Assembly: GCA_964452775.1 (NCBI GenBank)
Contig: CAYVQP010000012.1
Coordinates: 5,979 to 69,978 of the forward strand
DNA: 64,000 bases
Direction of reading: 5' to 3'
From: JACKCB01 sp964452775
Lineage (GTDB): Bacteria > Chloroflexota > Anaerolineae > Promineifilales > Promineifilaceae
Shown: positions 20,501 to 29,257 of the stretch, one piece after another
Layout of the letters: every line of letters begins with the position of its first letter
Numbering within the stretch: position 1 is the stretch's first letter
Notes under the pieces: generated by a model
Told to the model about the DNA's origin: nothing
Databases searched by the model: none
The model's input: only the letters and a program-made list of their open reading frames with translations
Made by a program: the position numbers and the translations under genes

Positions 20501-21869
20501 AGCGATTGATTACAGCAATATCGCCTCTATCGATTTCAAGGTGGCCGTGTTGGACGCGATTGACCAGGTGCAGCTGCTGAGGCCGCCGGAGGGTTGGGAG
20601 AGTCTGGCTCCCTTCGCGGCGAAATGGCTGGATGATGAGTCGCTGAAGGAGGTGCAACAGGATGCGGATATCCAGAGCGCGGTCAGGCGGCTCCTGGAGG
20701 CCAAGAAGGAGCAATTGCCGGAGGTTCAGGCGCTGCGCGCCGGCCTGGAGGATCTGTTTGCCGAGATCAGGCAGCCCAATCCCTTTGCCGTAGGGGTAGC
20801 CGCCTGGGAGAGCTTCTTGGCCGGCCCGATTGGTGATAGCAGCGATCCGTTGCCCTTCCTGCGCAATACCCTGGACAAAGCGTTTGGTTACCGGGTCTAC
20901 GAAACCAGCCAGGTGAGCCAGGCCGAAGTGGATGACTTTGCCGGCCGGCTGGCAGAGATTGAACAGGCGCGCGCCTTCTACAAACACCAGCAGCAGATTC
21001 GCGCCGCGGCCCGCTACGCCGGCTTTCCGCTGCCGGACGAGCCCCAATTCAGCGAGGTGCGAACGGCCTTTGCTGCGGGCAGGAAGGCGCTGGAAGAGCT
21101 GGATGCGTTGGCCCGCAGCGAGACCCGGCTCATCGGCGAGTTGTTGGAGCCGGTGGAAAAGGGGATTGAGAGCTATACCCATCGCTATCTCAGCTTCTTT
21201 GACCAGGTCACCGCCCGCACGGAAAGCGTTCGCCAGCAGATACGGGCGCTGCCGGCCCGGGCTGAGTATGGCGCGTTGGGGCAGTTGGCTCGCGTCTCCC
21301 AACTGGGTGCGGATCCCCGCCCCGGGCTGAAGCAGCCTCTGGCCGAGGCCGAAGAAGCGCTCTTCCCGGCCAACCTGACCCGCGCCGACCTGGAGCGCAC
21401 TTTGCGCGAATGGCCCCAGCCGCCGGGCAGCCTATTGACCCTGGAGAACGCCGGCGAATGGCTGCAGACGGCCGATGACGCCCTGACCCGCTGCCGGCAG
21501 GCGATTCGCAACGCCCTGCTGGAAAAGGCGGCGTTGCTGCACAGCGACGCGTTGCGCGAACGGCTGGCCCAGGGGGCGGACGACCGCTTCATCGCCGGGC
21601 TGCTGGCCGCGACGACCGCCGCGACTGTGGCCGATTACCTGGCCCAGAGCCTGGGCAAGGAGTCAAAGGCGGCCGATGAGGCAGTGGATACGCTGAAGCG
21701 TTTCTTGAAGAAGATTCAGGTGCGGAAAGTGCGGCTAACCGACTTTGCCCCCAGCAAGCGTACCCTGGAAGCGGGCGATGTGGAAACGGTCGTGGGCGAA
21801 TTTCGAGGCTATTTGCAGGCGGCGCTCAGGGGTGGTGATGATGAGCTGCCGGTGATTGAGTTGGAGTAG
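17589..21869 (+). CDS. brxC: BrxC/PglY-like P-loop ATPase
   Basis: A 1426-residue protein, the largest of the operon and in the size range of BrxC/PglY (about 1200 or more). The P-loop is EFGSGKSH (G95 to S99), preceded by the family block YWIQ; a Walker B lies at LLLILDEMSLF (D304, E305), followed by an arginine-rich sensor region. The C-terminal third is rich in charged helices, consistent with the coiled part of this family. BrxC is an AAA-type ATPase essential for BREX immunity and host methylation in studied systems. The start ATG is 3 bases after brxB. Confidence 0.85.
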   Translation: MTRKDLFQRKTLDQITEVPDRIISVYVVENHIWADGGSDAARQNRQAESRTVDEFLIDPVRPFLNDIFRQMAAPYVPERKDNPIGQGYWIQAEFGSGKSHLVSFIGALALGGEKEWEAVREKEKEAGQGRRDSLYNFYENGLAKKTQESKGIFVAVKTLVGQGGGAIGVRDSYKSLTDYVLDAVADQFARETGKSLPLYPTQILAQRFLNTKDFELYRRDLAKFLRDPNYFDEEEQEDISDFLEDLQHSTDPNVQRDRGQRLWDFYETYLQTRPYIPMETEEVLKHMVQRLLEHGYAGLLLILDEMSLFMKERSDTQRADDEKTLVVLSNRLARVENLPVWTVCTAQQAIESKMMGVKNIIARERLDLVPLLNKQDYYYDIALARVREVTDPAAVDQYYEDYKRSFSWPEAVGRDEFARFFPFYPPSIDLVRTVSYNLTTVRSALYFMLQTLKTQRKKRSRELVTSWALFDDVVEYEEDPSGATRGIAAVKTKWPHEWKAYENARNQINTITKGHLKIYRSRCEKIIKTLFLYHIADTAPNGLSHEDLMNSVMEWRDHDKEQEADLQDNLAHYETLADKIALELAQVSKIGGNFRFNPTGGGADPREHFQRARAEAEQDEVLRRQAWEALMGLDGWQVKTNLVTLDLAQGLRSIFRDIAPGGQKDVTLKWHGREITGRVFMRDLLGIAIRGGQLPSINSAETGLDYHVYVSSTPAGDELDQLVASKKDGRILFWSPDALTATEQSLLADFTAYRTLVTDFRNRDTEEARVVLGWVQERLRDQMGTIYRIVPDSFGRGRISALQHSQLSYEVQGELPAILTPLVQQALDAVYESKELEFAAPAPFNDTNAINVINGIVKVGEIPRGAKPNKDISAAQNYGFDLRIMRRPNDKRLNLSDCPYTDNMLRFVYDKLGDSSTSMPVVTLYKNFMGIGGPDGRNYGLSKRMVQLYLLSLVQQGKVRVTLSGRSVPVEAIDYSNIASIDFKVAVLDAIDQVQLLRPPEGWESLAPFAAKWLDDESLKEVQQDADIQSAVRRLLEAKKEQLPEVQALRAGLEDLFAEIRQPNPFAVGVAAWESFLAGPIGDSSDPLPFLRNTLDKAFGYRVYETSQVSQAEVDDFAGRLAEIEQARAFYKHQQQIRAAARYAGFPLPDEPQFSEVRTAFAAGRKALEELDALARSETRLIGELLEPVEKGIESYTHRYLSFFDQVTARTESVRQQIRALPARAEYGALGQLARVSQLGADPRPGLKQPLAEAEEALFPANLTRADLERTLREWPQPPGSLLTLENAGEWLQTADDALTRCRQAIRNALLEKAALLHSDALRERLAQGADDRFIAGLLAATTAATVADYLAQSLGKESKAADEAVDTLKRFLKKIQVRKVRLTDFAPSKRTLEAGDVETVVGEFRGYLQAALRGGDDELPVIELE

Positions 21870-21877
21870 AGGATTTC

Positions 21878-24274
21878 ATGCCAAATAGGAAGACGTCGGA
21901 ACACCAACCTGCCCTGTTCAAACAGAGAATATCTCACATGCCTGATGGGTATTACTCCTCTGAACCCAATCCCAACTTACGGGCGTTCGTGACTAGGCAT
22001 AGGCAGGAATACTATCCGGATACGGATGATTACGCGGTCGGACCTTTTGAAGAGGCTATTATTGTAGACGAGTCTGATACCACGATTTTCAACATGCACC
22101 CATACTGGTCCAAGAAGCCGCACGGTGCGATTGCCCAATACATAAGGCACTACACAAAGGCCGGTGATCTGATACTAGATCCGTTTACGGGTTCTGGAGG
22201 GGCTAATTCTGTTGCGGCCCAACTTGGACGTCCAAGCATAGGTATAGATATCTCACCTGCTGCAACGTTTATTGCGAAGCACATGTGTTCCCCACACAAC
22301 GTCCTGGAAATCAGGGAAGTCTATGCAAAGCTGATCGATGACCTGCAATCTGTTCACGATTTTCTCTATAGGACTCATTGTCACAGGTGCGACGGGCGCG
22401 CTGAGCTCCAGTACGTGATCTGGAGTCAAACCTATCGATGTCTGAAGTGCGTGAATGTTGTGCCCTACTACCTTTGTAGGGATAAGAAGTGCCCCCACTG
22501 CGGAGAGGAGATATCCACGAGTCAGAAAAGACTTGGGTATGTTCCAGTCTTAGCTAACATCAAGTGCCTAGAGGGGTGCAGACCTGCAAGAGTAGACAGA
22601 GCCGTCGACAGCAAGAAGCAGAGCGATGTGGCAGCTTTCAAGGAGTTGGATCTACAAAAGATAAAGGAGATAGAGGAGGCGGTTATTCCGTACTGGTACC
22701 CTACCGATCCCTTTCCAACTGAGTGGGTTTCGTGGCGTCCTAACCTCGGTGAAGTTAGGGACGTGTCGGGGTTTTTCACCAAGAGGAATCTTTGGGCGGG
22801 CGCATCAATTGTCGATTGGATTGATCATCATAGTGACTTTGAAGCAATCTCATGGTTAATGTTGAGCTTCACCGCCTCGGTGATGAGCATCTCGAAGAAG
22901 GCACAGCATCTTGAGGGTGGAGGTGGCTATATCCCAGGCAACTACGTCTTTCCCCCTCAGATTAAGGAGCGGAATGTGTTCAATACTTATCGGAGCATAT
23001 TCCTGAAAATGCTGAGGGGCGTGGAGGCGCTTAACCAGAGAATCACAACCACATCAGTCCTTATCTCCACTCAGTCGTCAAGGGATTTGAGTGGAATTCC
23101 TGACAACTCAATAGACTATGTTTTCACCGATCCCCCCTATTCAGACAAGGTTCCGTTTAGTGAGTTCAACTTTTTGTGGGAGGTTTGGCTCCGCTCTGGG
23201 CTTTCTTGGGAGAAGGATGAGATCCTGGTCAACCCAAAACTTGGCAAGGGGCTTGGGGAGTGGAAACAGATGCTAGGCGACGCGGTCAAAGAGATGTACC
23301 GCGTTCTAAAGCCGGGGAGATGGGCATCCGTTTGTTATCATGATTCTTCTGAGGGGTCGTGGATGCATATCCAAGATATATTTGCTGAATTGGGATTTAT
23401 CAGCGAGCAGGCTGAGCAGGTTCTTTCGATAGAAAGAACTCGGAAGTCTTGGAAACAAGCGACTACCTCCCGTGTTCAGAAGCGCGATCTCGTGATCAAC
23501 TTCCGAAAACCATATGCGGGCGAAATAATGGGGCAGCTTACTCTCTTTGGGGATGAAGATAATGAAACGTTCGCCGAAAAGGCTCGGTCTATCTTGGTGA
23601 ATACCCTCGATGCACACTCTGGTAGCAGCCGCGATATTCTTTACGACACCCTGGTTTCCTTTATGGTGCGCAAAGGGGCGTTCGAGCGCCACAACTTTGA
23701 TGAGTTGCTGCGCAGTGTTGCGGAAGAGGTGGACGGTCGCTGGTACCTGCTGGAAACGGCTGACCGGCCAGACGCCGCCGAGAGCGCCAAAGAAGAAGCA
23801 GCCGCAACCCGGCTGGAAACCTTCATGGCCAGCCAACTAATCAACCAGCCAACCGAATCCGGCATCCACTACTCCGACCTCTTCGAGCAATACCTGCCCA
23901 TCGCCGACAAACCCCGCCGGCTGCTGGCCGACTGGCTGCCGGAGTTCTTCTTCAAGACCGAAGCCGGCACCTGGCGACCGCCGGCCAACGAAGAAGAACG
24001 AGCGCAAAAGGCGACCCTGCGCACCAGCGGCGCGCTACGCCGCATCCGCCGCTTCGGCAACGCCCTGTTGGAAGGCGCGCCGCCGGCCGAGCGCGATAGG
24101 CCGGAGAACGTGGCTACCGCCGCTGATTGGATCCGCCAATGTCGCCGGGCCGGGCTGTATGAACTGGGCCGGGCGCTTTACGAAAAGGGCGGCTTCTCCT
24201 TTGACGAACTGAGTGACGAGGCTTTCCTTGAAGTCGAAGAGGATTACCAGATCTGTGTGCGCCGGAGCGCATAG
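21878..24274 (+). CDS. BREX-associated DNA methyltransferase 1
   Basis: A 798-residue putative adenine- or cytosine-N methyltransferase in the PglX slot. Motif I is ILDPFTGSGGANS (D101 to G108), with IGIDISPAA after it; the catalytic motif IV is FTDPPY (D418). Between them lies a zinc-ribbon region (C168, C171, C188, C191, then C200, C205, C208) that likely belongs to target recognition. The last 230 residues are nearly the same as in methyltransferase 2 (29258-31675), while the N-terminal and central parts differ more and are visibly AT-richer. It is not the long classical PglX. Start follows GAGG. In BREX the methylase marks self DNA. Confidence 0.8.
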   Translation: MPNRKTSEHQPALFKQRISHMPDGYYSSEPNPNLRAFVTRHRQEYYPDTDDYAVGPFEEAIIVDESDTTIFNMHPYWSKKPHGAIAQYIRHYTKAGDLILDPFTGSGGANSVAAQLGRPSIGIDISPAATFIAKHMCSPHNVLEIREVYAKLIDDLQSVHDFLYRTHCHRCDGRAELQYVIWSQTYRCLKCVNVVPYYLCRDKKCPHCGEEISTSQKRLGYVPVLANIKCLEGCRPARVDRAVDSKKQSDVAAFKELDLQKIKEIEEAVIPYWYPTDPFPTEWVSWRPNLGEVRDVSGFFTKRNLWAGASIVDWIDHHSDFEAISWLMLSFTASVMSISKKAQHLEGGGGYIPGNYVFPPQIKERNVFNTYRSIFLKMLRGVEALNQRITTTSVLISTQSSRDLSGIPDNSIDYVFTDPPYSDKVPFSEFNFLWEVWLRSGLSWEKDEILVNPKLGKGLGEWKQMLGDAVKEMYRVLKPGRWASVCYHDSSEGSWMHIQDIFAELGFISEQAEQVLSIERTRKSWKQATTSRVQKRDLVINFRKPYAGEIMGQLTLFGDEDNETFAEKARSILVNTLDAHSGSSRDILYDTLVSFMVRKGAFERHNFDELLRSVAEEVDGRWYLLETADRPDAAESAKEEAAATRLETFMASQLINQPTESGIHYSDLFEQYLPIADKPRRLLADWLPEFFFKTEAGTWRPPANEEERAQKATLRTSGALRRIRRFGNALLEGAPPAERDRPENVATAADWIRQCRRAGLYELGRALYEKGGFSFDELSDEAFLEVEEDYQICVRRSA

Positions 24275-24291
24275 AGCGGCCTGAGGAAATC

Positions 24292-26199
24292 ATGAAGCCG
24301 AACAGCCTGACAGTATTTGAGCTATTTGAAAGACAGCAACGCTATGTAGTTCCCCTCTTTCAGCGACCGTACGTCTGGAGTCGCGAGCGGCAGTGGGAGG
24401 CCTTGTGGGAAGATATCAAGGCCAAAGCAGATGAGGTGCTGAACAGTCAGCAGCACAACCACCGCGAGCCGAACAAACACTTCCTCGGCGCGATCGTGCT
24501 GAATCAAATAAAGACGTCAGGGTTACAGGTTACCGCCAAATCTATTATTGATGGCCAGCAACGATTGACAACGCTTCAAATCATACTGGTTGCCCTGCGA
24601 GACTTGATGAGAAGTCACGGCCAGACCGATCTCCTGAAAGACATAGAGGTGCACACCGAGAATCAGGTGAAAATGGAGCAGCCATTTGAGCGATACAAAG
24701 TGTGGCCGACTAATGCAGACCGAAAAGTGTTTGAATCAGTCTTTGAATGTGGTTCCCCCGAGGCTTTGAGGAAGAAATACCCACCGGTTAAGAAGAAGTG
24801 GAAGCGGAAGCACGAACCAAACCCACGCCTCATGGACGCTTACCTGTATTTTTATGACGCGTTATCAAAGTACGTGCTTTCGACAGATGAAGACGATTCC
24901 GATGAGTCCGATGCAAACGAAGCCCTGGCCGATCGAATTCGAGTTGTGGTTGAAGCGTTCAAGCGTTATCTGGAGATAGTTACCATTGATCTCGAGGAAC
25001 AGGACAATCCGCAAGTCATCTTCGAGACGCTCAACTACCGAGGTGAGCCGCTGCTCCCATCTGACCTGATCCGGAACTACGTCTTTCTTGAAGCGACCAG
25101 CAGAAAGGCCGATGTGCAGAGCCTGTATGACCGGTATTGGCTGGCATATGACGCTGCCGGAACTAACAGTCAGCCGAACTTTTGGAAAGTCCAGGAGAAT
25201 CAGGGGCGTCGGCTACGCCAGCGCATCGACCTCTTTGTCTTCCATTACTTGGTGCTAAAGACTGAAAATGAGATTCAAATTTCCCGACTCTATCAGGAGT
25301 TTCGCGACTGGTGGAGTGGTGAAGACGATCGCTCGGTTGAAGAAGAGCTTCGCTTGCTGCAGAAATACAGCGGCTTGTTCAAAACCTTATATGAACCAGA
25401 AGATGAGTCCCGATTCAGCATGTTCAAGCGCCGGCTGCAAAGGCTCGAGATCACGACAGTTTATCCGCTCTTGCTCCTGCTAATGGGCGAGAAGTCTGAC
25501 CCGATAGGCACACGCGATCTTGAGCAGATGGCTGCCGACCTGGAGTCATTTCTTGTGCGACGGCTGGTATGTGGTTTGACAACGAAAAACTACAACAACG
25601 TTTTTCTTTCTCTGCTTCGCAACTTGCTTAAGACTGAGGGGATTCCACCTTCCCGTCTGCGAGAACTGCTCCTGGAGTCGACGGGTGACACCGCGCGGTG
25701 GCCTAATAATGCTGAGTTCAAAGCTGCCTGGTTGTCACGACCTCTGTATCTCACGGCAGGATCGAGACGTACCCGTATGATCCTCGAAGCCCTCGACCTC
25801 CAATTGACGACGAACAAACAGGAAAGGGTTCATCTCTCAGAAACGCTTACCGTGGAGCATGTGCTTCCTCAGAGTTGGAAGGACGTTCCTGGAGCCTGGC
25901 CTTTGACGCAAATGGAGGGCATTGGCGGCGAACAGGCTACGGCAGAGCGGAACAACTTGCTACACACGATGGGCAATCTAACACTACTTACCAGTATTCT
26001 CAACCCGTCTGTCAGCAACGGCGCATTCACCAAGAAACGCCCGGCAATAACTAAAGAAAGCGCTCTCCGTTTGAACACTTACTTCCAGAGCCTGGATAAT
26101 CCAGATCTCTGGGGTGAGGCGCAGATCATAGAGCGCGGCGAGCGGCTGTTCGAGACGGCCCTGAAAGTGTGGCCCTATCCGCAATCAACCTCATCATGA
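24292..26199 (+). CDS. GmrSD-type DUF262/DUF1524 nuclease (BrxU-like)
   Basis: A 635-residue protein joining DUF262 (GmrS-like NTP-binding part: VPLFQRPYVWSR, then the signature IIDGQQRLTTL at 85-95) to a C-terminal DUF1524 HNH domain (LTVEHVLPQSW with H523, ERNNLLHTMGNLTLL, then a conserved Asn). GmrSD enzymes are type IV restriction factors that cut modified phage DNA. A member called BrxU is embedded in the E. fergusonii BREX island in a similar place, between brxC and pglZ, so this is the likely parallel. It starts at ATG 24292 behind TGAGGAAA, 17 bases after the methylase stop. Confidence 0.85.
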   Translation: MKPNSLTVFELFERQQRYVVPLFQRPYVWSRERQWEALWEDIKAKADEVLNSQQHNHREPNKHFLGAIVLNQIKTSGLQVTAKSIIDGQQRLTTLQIILVALRDLMRSHGQTDLLKDIEVHTENQVKMEQPFERYKVWPTNADRKVFESVFECGSPEALRKKYPPVKKKWKRKHEPNPRLMDAYLYFYDALSKYVLSTDEDDSDESDANEALADRIRVVVEAFKRYLEIVTIDLEEQDNPQVIFETLNYRGEPLLPSDLIRNYVFLEATSRKADVQSLYDRYWLAYDAAGTNSQPNFWKVQENQGRRLRQRIDLFVFHYLVLKTENEIQISRLYQEFRDWWSGEDDRSVEEELRLLQKYSGLFKTLYEPEDESRFSMFKRRLQRLEITTVYPLLLLLMGEKSDPIGTRDLEQMAADLESFLVRRLVCGLTTKNYNNVFLSLLRNLLKTEGIPPSRLRELLLESTGDTARWPNNAEFKAAWLSRPLYLTAGSRRTRMILEALDLQLTTNKQERVHLSETLTVEHVLPQSWKDVPGAWPLTQMEGIGGEQATAERNNLLHTMGNLTLLTSILNPSVSNGAFTKKRPAITKESALRLNTYFQSLDNPDLWGEAQIIERGERLFETALKVWPYPQSTSS

Positions 26200-26339
26200 G
26201 ATTCCAGTTCCGAGTTGACGGTCAGCTGCCACCCAGGAAGGACGGGGCCAACTCCATGTGGAACCGGCCACCTGAGCTCGTGCGCCTGGCACACTTGCGC
26301 CAAGCGGCTCTAGAAGCTCTCAACGACGTTACCATCAGA

Positions 26340-26389
26340 CCAACAAACCAACCAACCAGCCAACCAACCAACTAACCAACTAACCAACC
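26340..26389 (+). repeat. CCAA/CCAACTAA tetranucleotide tract before pglZ
   Basis: A 50-base tract of CAACAAACC, AACCAACC and AACTAACC units runs directly into the pglZ ATG at 26390, leaving no Shine-Dalgarno sequence. A similar tract precedes methyltransferase 2, an inverted one follows it, and a derivative is inside the four-helix gene. Such simple repeats are rare in GC-rich bacterial DNA and could mediate slippage or recombination. Confidence 0.8.
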
Positions 26390-29185
26390 ATGATTGAACC
26401 CTGGATCCTGAACAAAATCGAACCCCTCGCCGGCGACCCGCTGATCATCCTGCGCGACCCGCAACGCATGATCCAATCCGGCGCGCGAGCCGTGGACGGC
26501 TGGGCGGAGGAGTATGGCTACACCGTCCTCGACTGCACCGGCAACCTCTACCTGCGCGAGCTGTTTGAGGAGATCCGCGACGAGCCGAACATCCGCGTCC
26601 TGCTGGTGGATCGCAGCCGGCTGGACGCCCGCATGCCGCTCTTTTATCCTGACCTGGAAGCTATGGCCGGCAGCCGGCGCCAGATCAGCCTATCCCTGCG
26701 AGACTATCTCATTGAGCGAACCGGCGATTCACACTGGCCCCTCTTGGTTGACGATCGCAAGATCTCCCGCCTCTTGTTGGCCAATCTGCCCGGCGCGTTA
26801 CAGGCTTATCAACAACTACGCGACGCCCACCAAACGCGCTTCACCGACAACGACCTGCACCGGATCGTCCTGGGCGCCACGCTGAAGATCAACCCCTTCC
26901 GCCGGCCCCATGTTAATGAAGTGCGCCGGCTGTGTTTGGAGCAGCATCACGTCCTGGATGAGTTGACGAGGCTGTTGCCGGAGAGCGTGATGAATAGCCT
27001 GCAACAGGCCATCAACCAGGCCCCCCGCCCCTTTTGCTGGTTGCTGGAGCGCGATCCCGACATGGTCATCCTGGCCTTCACGCTGGCCGCCTTGATGCAC
27101 CAGCATGGCCTGGAGTATCAGTTGCTGCTCAGCAATCTGGACCCGGCGCTGCACGTTTACAAGGACATCCCCGCCGCCGATCTGGACCAGGCGATGAAAG
27201 ACCAGTTGACCGCCGACCCCGATCGCGTTCTGGCCGATGTGCAGATAGCCGAGAAGTTCCTTGTGGATGAGCCGGCATCGCGCCTGGCTTTTCTCTTGCA
27301 TGATCGCCTGGGCATCGATGATCCGGAAAAGGCGCTGGACGTCCTGAGGCGGGAACATCTTTCTGTCCTGATTCGCAGCCTGGCGCTGGTATCCTTACTG
27401 GCCGACCTGATAGATAGTCGCCGGCTGGCATTTCACCGGCAGGTAGTCGAGCTGCTGGATCAGCAGGCCGGCGCGGCCGAGTTGCCGGTCTCGCGCCGCC
27501 TGACCGACCAGTGGCAGGCGCTGGAAACGACCTATCGCCGGGCGCTCCTGGTCTTTGAGCTGACCAACCTCCTGGCCGACTACGCCTCGACGATAAAAGT
27601 CACGCCGGCGAGCGACCTGGATTTCGCTACCTTTGACGATTACTGGAACAAAGATCGCCTCAACCGGCTTGACTATTACCTCTCCGATCTGGAGCGCAGC
27701 CTGCGGCTGGGCGACATCCTGCCCATCAGGTTGGGCGAGTTCTGGCCGGCATTGCGCCAACGCTGGGATAGCGCCCGCGAAATGTTCAAAGAGGCCACAA
27801 AGATCGTGGACGCGATACAGAACCTGCTGGACAGGCGCTTTCAGGATTTCTATCGCCTGCACTACACGGACTGGATCCGGCAGAGCGATGCGCCGGTCAT
27901 CTTCACCCATCAGTTCCTGCCGCGGATGCTCAAGGCATATTGGGACCCCCAATCCGGCCAGAAGGCAATCATCCTGGTGTTTGACGGCCTGCGCGCTGAC
28001 GCCTGGGAGGAGCTGTTGCGGCCGGTGCTGCTCGAAAAGTACGACCTGATCGCCCAGCGTACCGGCAGCGCCATCCTGCCTACCGAGACGCATCTGAGCC
28101 GCAAGGCGATCAGCGCCGGCTGCCTGCCCAATGAGTTCGTGTCCCAACGTGAGCTTGATCTGCTGGACCACTGGCTGCGGGCGAATATGAACCTGAAATT
28201 GCGCTTCGAGGTGGTGAAGGACGACGACACCATTGCCTCGGGCATGACCGTGCGTTACAGCTCCGATCGCCTGGAGTACATCGTTTTCAACTTCACTGAC
28301 TCACACCTGCACAACAACACTTCCGACCTGGCCCTCATTTACGACCACACTGTCCGGGCGATTATCAATGAAGACGTGCGCAGCGTGTTGCGGGAGTTGC
28401 CGGATGACGCGCTGGTCTTCATCACCAGCGATCATGGCTTCAAGCCGGTGCCGGAGCAGTTGGTGACCGTTCCTCCGGCGGCTGTGGCCGATAGCCTGGA
28501 CGTGAAGTACCGCAATGCGCGGACCAGGAGCAAGCTGAGCGGCTCCGATGAAGGGAAGGTCATTGACTTCGACGTGCGCGTCATGGGCATCCCCGAAACC
28601 AGCCCCACGCTGACCGGCACGCCGATCCACTACGTGCTCTTCCCGCGCCCGGGCTACACCCTGCGCCGGCAGAAGGGGCATCGCAAGCCGGACCGCTACA
28701 GCCACGGCGGCCTGAGCCTGGCCGAATGCCTGGTGCCGATGATCGTGATGGGCCCGCGTGAAACGTTCCAGCCCCTGCTGCAAATCGAAGGACTGCTGCC
28801 CGGCGGCGCGGTTACCGAGGGTGAAGAGGTGGCGTTGGAAATCGTGGTCGCCGCCCGGCGCAAGGGTAAGCGGGATATGGCCATCACGCTGGCTTTCAGT
28901 GGGGCGAGTATTCCCACCCGGCGGGAGATCTTCCGCGGCGATAAAGAGACGTACATGGTGACCTGGATGCCGAAATTGGGCGACATCACGCCGGAGGATA
29001 GGGAACGGGCGGAAAAGGTGTTCCCGGTGACCGTCATCCTGAGTTATCGCCAGGACGGCCGGGATGTGCGGGTCAGCCGGACGGCCGACATCCGCATCAA
29101 GTTGGACACCAGCCGCGTCCGCCGCCGGCTGGACTCCAAGCTCAACTTCCTGATGGGCAAAGTGCCCGACGGCCTCAAGACCTAA
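26390..29185 (+). CDS. pglZ: PglZ-family phosphatase-like protein
   Basis: A 931-residue protein with the alkaline-phosphatase-superfamily core of PglZ: ILVFDGLRADAWEELL (metal Asp at 532), then SAILPTETHLSRKAISAG with the putative nucleophile Thr, and ALVFITSDHGFKPV. The N-terminal 500 residues are helical. The C-terminal 150 residues are a beta-sandwich-like domain (EEVALEIVVAARRKGKRDM). PglZ is a hallmark of all BREX types; nuclease activity has been reported for some members. The ATG at 26390 follows the repeat tract with no ribosome-binding site, unlike the upstream genes of the operon. Confidence 0.9.
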   Translation: MIEPWILNKIEPLAGDPLIILRDPQRMIQSGARAVDGWAEEYGYTVLDCTGNLYLRELFEEIRDEPNIRVLLVDRSRLDARMPLFYPDLEAMAGSRRQISLSLRDYLIERTGDSHWPLLVDDRKISRLLLANLPGALQAYQQLRDAHQTRFTDNDLHRIVLGATLKINPFRRPHVNEVRRLCLEQHHVLDELTRLLPESVMNSLQQAINQAPRPFCWLLERDPDMVILAFTLAALMHQHGLEYQLLLSNLDPALHVYKDIPAADLDQAMKDQLTADPDRVLADVQIAEKFLVDEPASRLAFLLHDRLGIDDPEKALDVLRREHLSVLIRSLALVSLLADLIDSRRLAFHRQVVELLDQQAGAAELPVSRRLTDQWQALETTYRRALLVFELTNLLADYASTIKVTPASDLDFATFDDYWNKDRLNRLDYYLSDLERSLRLGDILPIRLGEFWPALRQRWDSAREMFKEATKIVDAIQNLLDRRFQDFYRLHYTDWIRQSDAPVIFTHQFLPRMLKAYWDPQSGQKAIILVFDGLRADAWEELLRPVLLEKYDLIAQRTGSAILPTETHLSRKAISAGCLPNEFVSQRELDLLDHWLRANMNLKLRFEVVKDDDTIASGMTVRYSSDRLEYIVFNFTDSHLHNNTSDLALIYDHTVRAIINEDVRSVLRELPDDALVFITSDHGFKPVPEQLVTVPPAAVADSLDVKYRNARTRSKLSGSDEGKVIDFDVRVMGIPETSPTLTGTPIHYVLFPRPGYTLRRQKGHRKPDRYSHGGLSLAECLVPMIVMGPRETFQPLLQIEGLLPGGAVTEGEEVALEIVVAARRKGKRDMAITLAFSGASIPTRREIFRGDKETYMVTWMPKLGDITPEDRERAEKVFPVTVILSYRQDGRDVRVSRTADIRIKLDTSRVRRRLDSKLNFLMGKVPDGLKT

Positions 29186-29212
29186 TCAGCGCACAACGAT
29201 GCCAACACACTT

Positions 29213-29257
29213 CAACCAACTAACCAACTAACTAACTAACTAACTAACTAACCAACC
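29213..29257 (+). repeat. AACTAACC tract before methyltransferase 2
   Basis: About 45 bases made of CAACCAACTAACC followed by six ACTA units and AACCAACC, ending at the ATG of the next gene. It is inverted relative to the tract at 31676-31735 on the other side of that gene, so the two tracts bracket the methylase. No ribosome site is present. Confidence 0.8.
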